Positions 6,232 through 9,701 of a stretch of DNA of 9,701 nucleotides are shown here, one piece after another. The stretch is from an uncultured Verrucomicrobiota bacterium (GTDB lineage Bacteria > Verrucomicrobiota > Verrucomicrobiia > Limisphaerales > UBA9464), in NCBI GenBank assembly GCA_903930165.1, contig CAIYXO010000657.1, positions 1-9,701 on the forward strand, given 5' to 3'. The notes beneath the pieces are model-generated. The model was given only the letters and a program-made list of their open reading frames with translations. It searched no databases and had not been told where the DNA came from. Position 1 is the stretch's first letter, and each line of letters starts with the position of its first letter. The position numbers were made by a program, and so were the translations under genes.

Positions 6232-7209
6232 CTACTCCGGCTGGCCGCGTTCCATCAGCCGCTTGTGGCGCAGGATCCCTTCGGCGATGGCCTCGGCGAG
6301 CTGTTCCCGGGTCTTGGTTCCGTAGATGAACCGGGCATCCGAGCCGTGGGTCATGTAGCCCGACTCGACCAGGATCCCGGGCATTCGCAGCAGAGTCAGT
6401 TCCTTGAACCGGGCCCGGCGGACGGCGCGGTCGGGGAGATCCGTCTGCTCGAGGATCGTGCGGTGGACCTGATGGGCGAGGGTGATGTTCTCCCGGTCCT
6501 GGGCGTTCCCGGGATTCCAACCGCCGCCATGATGGCCCGTGTCGTTGCTGGACGACGCCCCGGCCGGCGTGAGGCAGTAGGTCTCGACGCCTCGGACGCG
6601 ATGCTCGCCAGGCCCTTCGTAGGCGTTGAAATGCAGGCTGACGTAGAGGTCCGCTCCCAGCCGGTTGGCTGCCGCGGCACGGGAATCGAGCGGTAGGAAG
6701 GTGTCGTCCGAGCGCAGCATCGCGACCTTCAGCCCTGCGGCCCGCAAGCGGGTGGAGATCTCCTTGGCCAAGGCCAACGTGTAGACCTTTTCCTTCCGGC
6801 TGCCTTCCATGTTGCCGGGGTCCTTGCCTCCGTGACCGGCGTTGAGGGCCACCGTCCGGATGGTTTTTCCGGAATGCTTGGGAGGCGAGACCAGCGGACC
6901 GACGAGCGATTCGATGTCCCGCTGGGAGACGCGCATTCGGCCGCCCCGCAAGACGGCCGGGTCGCTGAGGCGGAACTCGACGTCGTTGAAGACCAGCGTC
7001 GTCGATTCACGACGGAGGCGGAGCCGGGACCAACGGTTGGTCAGCAGCAGGTCGTCACCGCGGTTTACGGCCCTGAGATCGTGGTTGGACGCCCACGCCG
7101 CGATGTCGCGGTAGGAGGAATCCGCGGACTTGGCGTGGACGCCCCAGCTGCAGGTCGCGGCGACCCAAACGGCCGCGAGGATCCTGTGAAGGAGAGGGTG
7201 GCGGCGCAT
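6232..7209 (-). CDS. N-acetylmuramoyl-L-alanine amidase (Amidase_3)
   Basis: The enzyme cuts the bond between N-acetylmuramic acid and the first L-alanine of the peptidoglycan stem peptide, using zinc. The 325-residue product has a signal peptide (about 1-26, Gly-Val-His-Ala before the likely cut). A region at about 60-108 has the pattern of a copper-amine-oxidase-N-like beta domain (VFNDVEFRLSDPAVLRGGRM). The Amidase_3 catalytic domain runs from about 118 to 318. Expected zinc ligands are H126 (in NAGHGGKDPG), E140 and H193 (in SLHFNA), and the catalytic Glu is E282 (in LVESGYMTH). All are present, so it should be active. A Ser/His/Gly-rich loop (218-231) lies inside the domain. Periplasmic action is expected, in cell separation or wall turnover. 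The ATG lies 12 bases after the aminopeptidase stop, which suggests co-transcription. Confidence 0.92.
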   Translation of the reverse strand: MRRHPLLHRILAAVWVAATCSWGVHAKSADSSYRDIAAWASNHDLRAVNRGDDLLLTNRWSRLRLRRESTTLVFNDVEFRLSDPAVLRGGRMRVSQRDIESLVGPLVSPPKHSGKTIRTVALNAGHGGKDPGNMEGSRKEKVYTLALAKEISTRLRAAGLKVAMLRSDDTFLPLDSRAAAANRLGADLYVSLHFNAYEGPGEHRVRGVETYCLTPAGASSSNDTGHHGGGWNPGNAQDRENITLAHQVHRTILEQTDLPDRAVRRARFKELTLLRMPGILVESGYMTHGSDARFIYGTKTREQLAEAIAEGILRHKRLMERGQPE

Positions 7210-7221
7210 CCGGACGCGGGT

Positions 7222-8358
7222 TCAGCGGAGTTGGTCCGGATTGAGACCCTGGAGGTCCTTCGGAAGGAACTGGCCGTCCTTGCGGATCAGTTCCCGGTCG
7301 AACCAGACCTCGCCACCGCCCCACTCCGGGCGCTGGATCAGCACCATGTCCCAGTGCACCGCGGACTTGTTGCCGTTGCCGGGATCCTCGTAGGCCTGTC
7401 CCGGCGTGTAGTGCAGCGAGCCGGCGATCTTCTCGTCGAACAGGATGTCGCACATCGGATTCAGGATGTACGGGTTGAATCCGAGGCTGAACTCCCCGAT
7501 CGACCGCGCACCGGGATCCATGTCGAGGATCTCGTTCAGCTTCTTCTCGGAGCCGCCCTGGCAGGTGGCCTTCACGATGCGGCCCTGCTTCAACTCCAGT
7601 CGGATGCCCTCGAACTTGGTGCCGGCGTAGAGGGTGGGTGTGTTGAAGGTGATCACGCCTTCCGACGACTTCAGCGTCGGGCAGCTGAAGCATTCGCCGT
7701 CGGGGATGTTGCGGAGACCCTCGCACGGCTTGGCGCCGACACCCTTGATCGAGAAGGTGAGGTCGGTTCCCGGTCCCTTGATGTGGACGCGGTCGGCCTT
7801 GCGCATCCGCTTCTCCAGTGGAACGCAGGCGCGGGACATCTTCGCGTAGTCCATGGTGCAGACGTCGAAGTAGAACTTCTCGAAGGCCTCCGTGCTCATG
7901 TTGGCCGCCTGGGCCATGCTCGGCGTCGGCCAGCGAAGGACGCACCAACGGGTCTTGTTGATGCGGTGGTCCAGCACCGGCCGGAGAGTTTTGGCGAAGA
8001 GCCGGGTCTTCTCGGAGGGGATGTCGCTGTTCTCGCCGGAGTTGTGCGCGCCGCGGATCGCGATGTAGGCGTGCATCCGCTTCATGCGCGCCATCTCGAT
8101 GGTCTTCACCAACGTCGCATGGCGTTCGTCGGTCCCGAGCTGGACCTCGCGGATCACCCGGCCGCTGCGGGTCTCGACAATCGGGGTGCCTCCCGCCGCG
8201 CGGGCGGCCCGGATCAGCTCCACGGCCATTGCGTCCGGAGTGTCGATCAGGTCGATGAGGATGTTCTCCCCCGGCTTGATGGCACAGGAATACTCGATCA
8301 GCAGTTTGGCGAGGCGGGCGTATCTCGGGTCGCTCATGCGTTGGTCGGATGAGACCAT
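7222..8358 (-). CDS. M29-family metallo-aminopeptidase
   Basis: M29 enzymes (AmpS/AmpT type) remove N-terminal residues from peptides with two metal ions, usually in the cytoplasm, and no signal peptide is seen here. The 378-residue product carries the family's metal-site residues in order: E222 in IPDGECFSCP, E289 in IGEFSLGFNP, H316 in SLHYTPG with Y323 seven residues later, and H335 and D337 in VHWDM. The spacing is close to the Thermus enzyme, except for a shorter stretch between H316 and H335. The ATG at 8358 gives MVSSDQR before a second Met. Family members tend to begin at the Met-Ser-Asp-Pro-Arg-Tyr motif, so 8337 is an equally good or better start; neither has a clear ribosome binding site. 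The gene likely heads a two-gene unit with the amidase 12 bases downstream. Confidence 0.9.
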   Translation of the reverse strand: MVSSDQRMSDPRYARLAKLLIEYSCAIKPGENILIDLIDTPDAMAVELIRAARAAGGTPIVETRSGRVIREVQLGTDERHATLVKTIEMARMKRMHAYIAIRGAHNSGENSDIPSEKTRLFAKTLRPVLDHRINKTRWCVLRWPTPSMAQAANMSTEAFEKFYFDVCTMDYAKMSRACVPLEKRMRKADRVHIKGPGTDLTFSIKGVGAKPCEGLRNIPDGECFSCPTLKSSEGVITFNTPTLYAGTKFEGIRLELKQGRIVKATCQGGSEKKLNEILDMDPGARSIGEFSLGFNPYILNPMCDILFDEKIAGSLHYTPGQAYEDPGNGNKSAVHWDMVLIQRPEWGGGEVWFDRELIRKDGQFLPKDLQGLNPDQLR

Positions 8359-8659
8359 GTTCCGGCCGGAGTGGACACGAAATCGTTCGGATCACGGGGC
8401 TTCCTTCGCGAGGAGACACGGATTCCACGGAACGGCATGGATCACCTCGGAGCCATGTGGCGAGCCTACGATACGGCCCTTGTCGGCGCGCCCGGGAATG
8501 GGTCTCAGCGGATCTCGACTTCCGGCGTTCTCTGGAGGCTTCGGCTTTTGCCTGCTGAAAACGCCAGACGTTCCCAAGTTCGATTTCCTGCGGCCGTGTC
8601 GACTGCGGAAAGCCTCGCCGGGTCCGAATGCCTGGCTCCGGTGGGCCGCGATCCGGCGA
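8359..8659. other. 301-base region with no convincing gene
   Basis: This stretch lies between the stop of the HemW-like gene and the aminopeptidase start. Short open frames exist on both strands, but none has a ribosome binding site, recognisable motifs or plausible composition. It should hold the aminopeptidase promoter on the minus strand. I find no well-spaced -35/-10 pair and no sigma-54 core there. No strong terminator hairpin follows the HemW-like stop. Confidence 0.5.
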
Positions 8660-9701
8660 TCAACTCGCCGGGGCGGGGGACTCCTCCAGACGCAGGAACA
8701 ACTCGGCGGCGGAATCGGCGAAGCGGAGTCCCTTGCGGTTGAGGCGGAAGTGGGTGGGTGTCCGCTCGGCCCAGCCGCGCATCTGAAGCTGGGTCATCTC
8801 GAAGGCCCACTCCTCGCGGAGATCGAAGCCGGTCCGGCGGAGGAACTCCTCGAAGGGCCATCCGGCGTTCATGCGCAGGCCGAACGCGGCGGCCTCGCCC
8901 GCCCTACGGAGCGGCGGCAGGGCCTCGGCGAACTCCTTCGCACGGCGACCCTTCTCGAGCTGCTCGCAGTAGAGCCGGGTGTTGGCCCAATTGCGTGAAC
9001 GCAGGCCGCGGACCCACTCGCTGGCGCTCGGACCCAGCCCGTAGCTGTCCCGGCCGCGCCAGTAGCCGACATTGTGGCGGCAGGCGAATGCCGGGACGAA
9101 CTCCTCGGCGTCCGGGCGATCCGCCGCCTCCCCGACGCGCCGGCGCCGGCCGAAGTTGGCGACCTCGTACTGCTGGAAGCCCGCCGCCGCCGAACGGTCC
9201 ACCAGCACCTCGTACATGTCGCAGGCCAGGTCCTCGTCGACGTCGCACTCCCCGGCCTTCATCTGTTCGTAAAGCGGTGTGTCCTCCTCGTAGATCACCT
9301 CGTAGCAGCTCAGGTGCTCGGTGCCGATGGCCAGCGCCTCGTCGAGCGTCCGGTTCCAGACCTCCATCGTCTGGCCCGGGATTGCGAACATCAGGTCGAT
9401 GTTCATGTTGTCGAAGCCGGCGTTCCTCAGGATGTCCACGCTGCGGAACACCATGTCCCGGCTGTGGACGCGGCCGAGCCGGTCGAGCAGCGCCTCGTCG
9501 AGCGACTGCACCCCCATCGAGATCCGGTTCACGCCGTGGTTCCGGAGCAGGGCGGCCTTGTCGGCGGACACCGTGGCGGGGTTGCACTCGACGGTCCATT
9601 CCTCCGCGTTGCCGAGCCCGAGCCGGTGCATCGTGGTGAGCACCGACTCCCATTGGCGGAGATTGAGCAGGGAAGGGGTGCCGCCGCCGAACGGTCCACC
9701 A
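8660..9701 (-). CDS. hemW: HemW-like radical SAM protein (5' end missing)
   Basis: The visible frame gives 346 residues and runs off the window edge. About 50 N-terminal residues are missing, including the expected CxxxCxxC cluster motif. HemW is a radical SAM heme chaperone, formerly annotated as oxygen-independent coproporphyrinogen III oxidase. Matching motifs are FGGGTPSLL at the edge, VECNPATVS, GVNRISMGVQSLDE, LGRVHS, NIDLMFAIPGQT, LSCYEVIYEEDTPLY, YEVANFG, and CRHNVGYWRG with GLGPSA. A C-terminal winged-helix-like end has GLRFADSAAELFL. The CRHN-x-x-YW motif and compact length favour HemW over true HemN. About 15-20 extra residues sit between YEVANF and CRHN. The GTG at 9641-9643 is an internal codon, not the start. 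Confidence 0.9.
   Translation of the reverse strand, partial: GGPFGGGTPSLLNLRQWESVLTTMHRLGLGNAEEWTVECNPATVSADKAALLRNHGVNRISMGVQSLDEALLDRLGRVHSRDMVFRSVDILRNAGFDNMNIDLMFAIPGQTMEVWNRTLDEALAIGTEHLSCYEVIYEEDTPLYEQMKAGECDVDEDLACDMYEVLVDRSAAAGFQQYEVANFGRRRRVGEAADRPDAEEFVPAFACRHNVGYWRGRDSYGLGPSASEWVRGLRSRNWANTRLYCEQLEKGRRAKEFAEALPPLRRAGEAAAFGLRMNAGWPFEEFLRRTGFDLREEWAFEMTQLQMRGWAERTPTHFRLNRKGLRFADSAAELFLRLEESPAPAS

Noticed and set aside
6832..8352. A 506-codon open frame on the plus strand opposite the amidase and aminopeptidase
   Set aside because: The minus strand carries intact metal-site motifs of both enzymes. The plus-strand product is Arg/Gly/Val/Asp-rich without recognisable motifs.
8371..8742. 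A 123-codon plus-strand frame starting in the gap before the aminopeptidase
   Set aside because: It runs into the 3' end of the HemW-like gene in antisense, has no ribosome binding site and shows no motif.

Overview
The window is high-GC bacterial DNA, densely coded, and looks like part of a Gram-negative chromosome. Evidence for an outer membrane is a flagellar export operon, a lipoprotein with a lipobox, and a beta-barrel protein ending in phenylalanine. The M29 aminopeptidase and the amidase with a beta-rich N-terminal region resemble, from memory, proteins common in Verrucomicrobiota. I therefore infer a flagellated verrucomicrobial relative, but no marker gene here proves it. I see no tRNA, rRNA, insertion sequence, CRISPR array or phage gene.

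Left half, plus strand (1-4288): the 3' end of fliQ, then fliR, flhB and flhA. These encode the inner-membrane core of the flagellar type III export apparatus. FliQ and FliR belong to the export channel, FlhB is the autocleaving substrate-specificity switch, and FlhA is the large FHIPEP-family export gate. fliQ, fliR and flhB are tightly packed. A 141-base gap before flhA holds a small hairpin and a well-spaced sigma-54-like promoter, so flhA may have its own transcription start.

Middle (4289-4355): flhA converges on the minus-strand genes. The junction holds a strong hairpin whose T-tract lies on the minus strand.

Right half, minus strand (4356-9701), in transcription order: a HemW-like radical SAM protein (N-terminus off the window edge), a 301-base stretch with no convincing gene, an M29 aminopeptidase, an N-acetylmuramoyl-L-alanine amidase 12 bases after it, an Ala/Lys/Glu-rich helical lipoprotein, and a beta-barrel outer membrane protein of unknown role. 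The last three all act in the envelope. Whether they are one functional unit is inference; only the aminopeptidase-amidase pair is spaced like an operon.

Most of the window is conventional. The best leads are the sigma-54-like site before flhA and the long helical lipoprotein, which has an 11-residue periodicity and ends in Arg-Lys.
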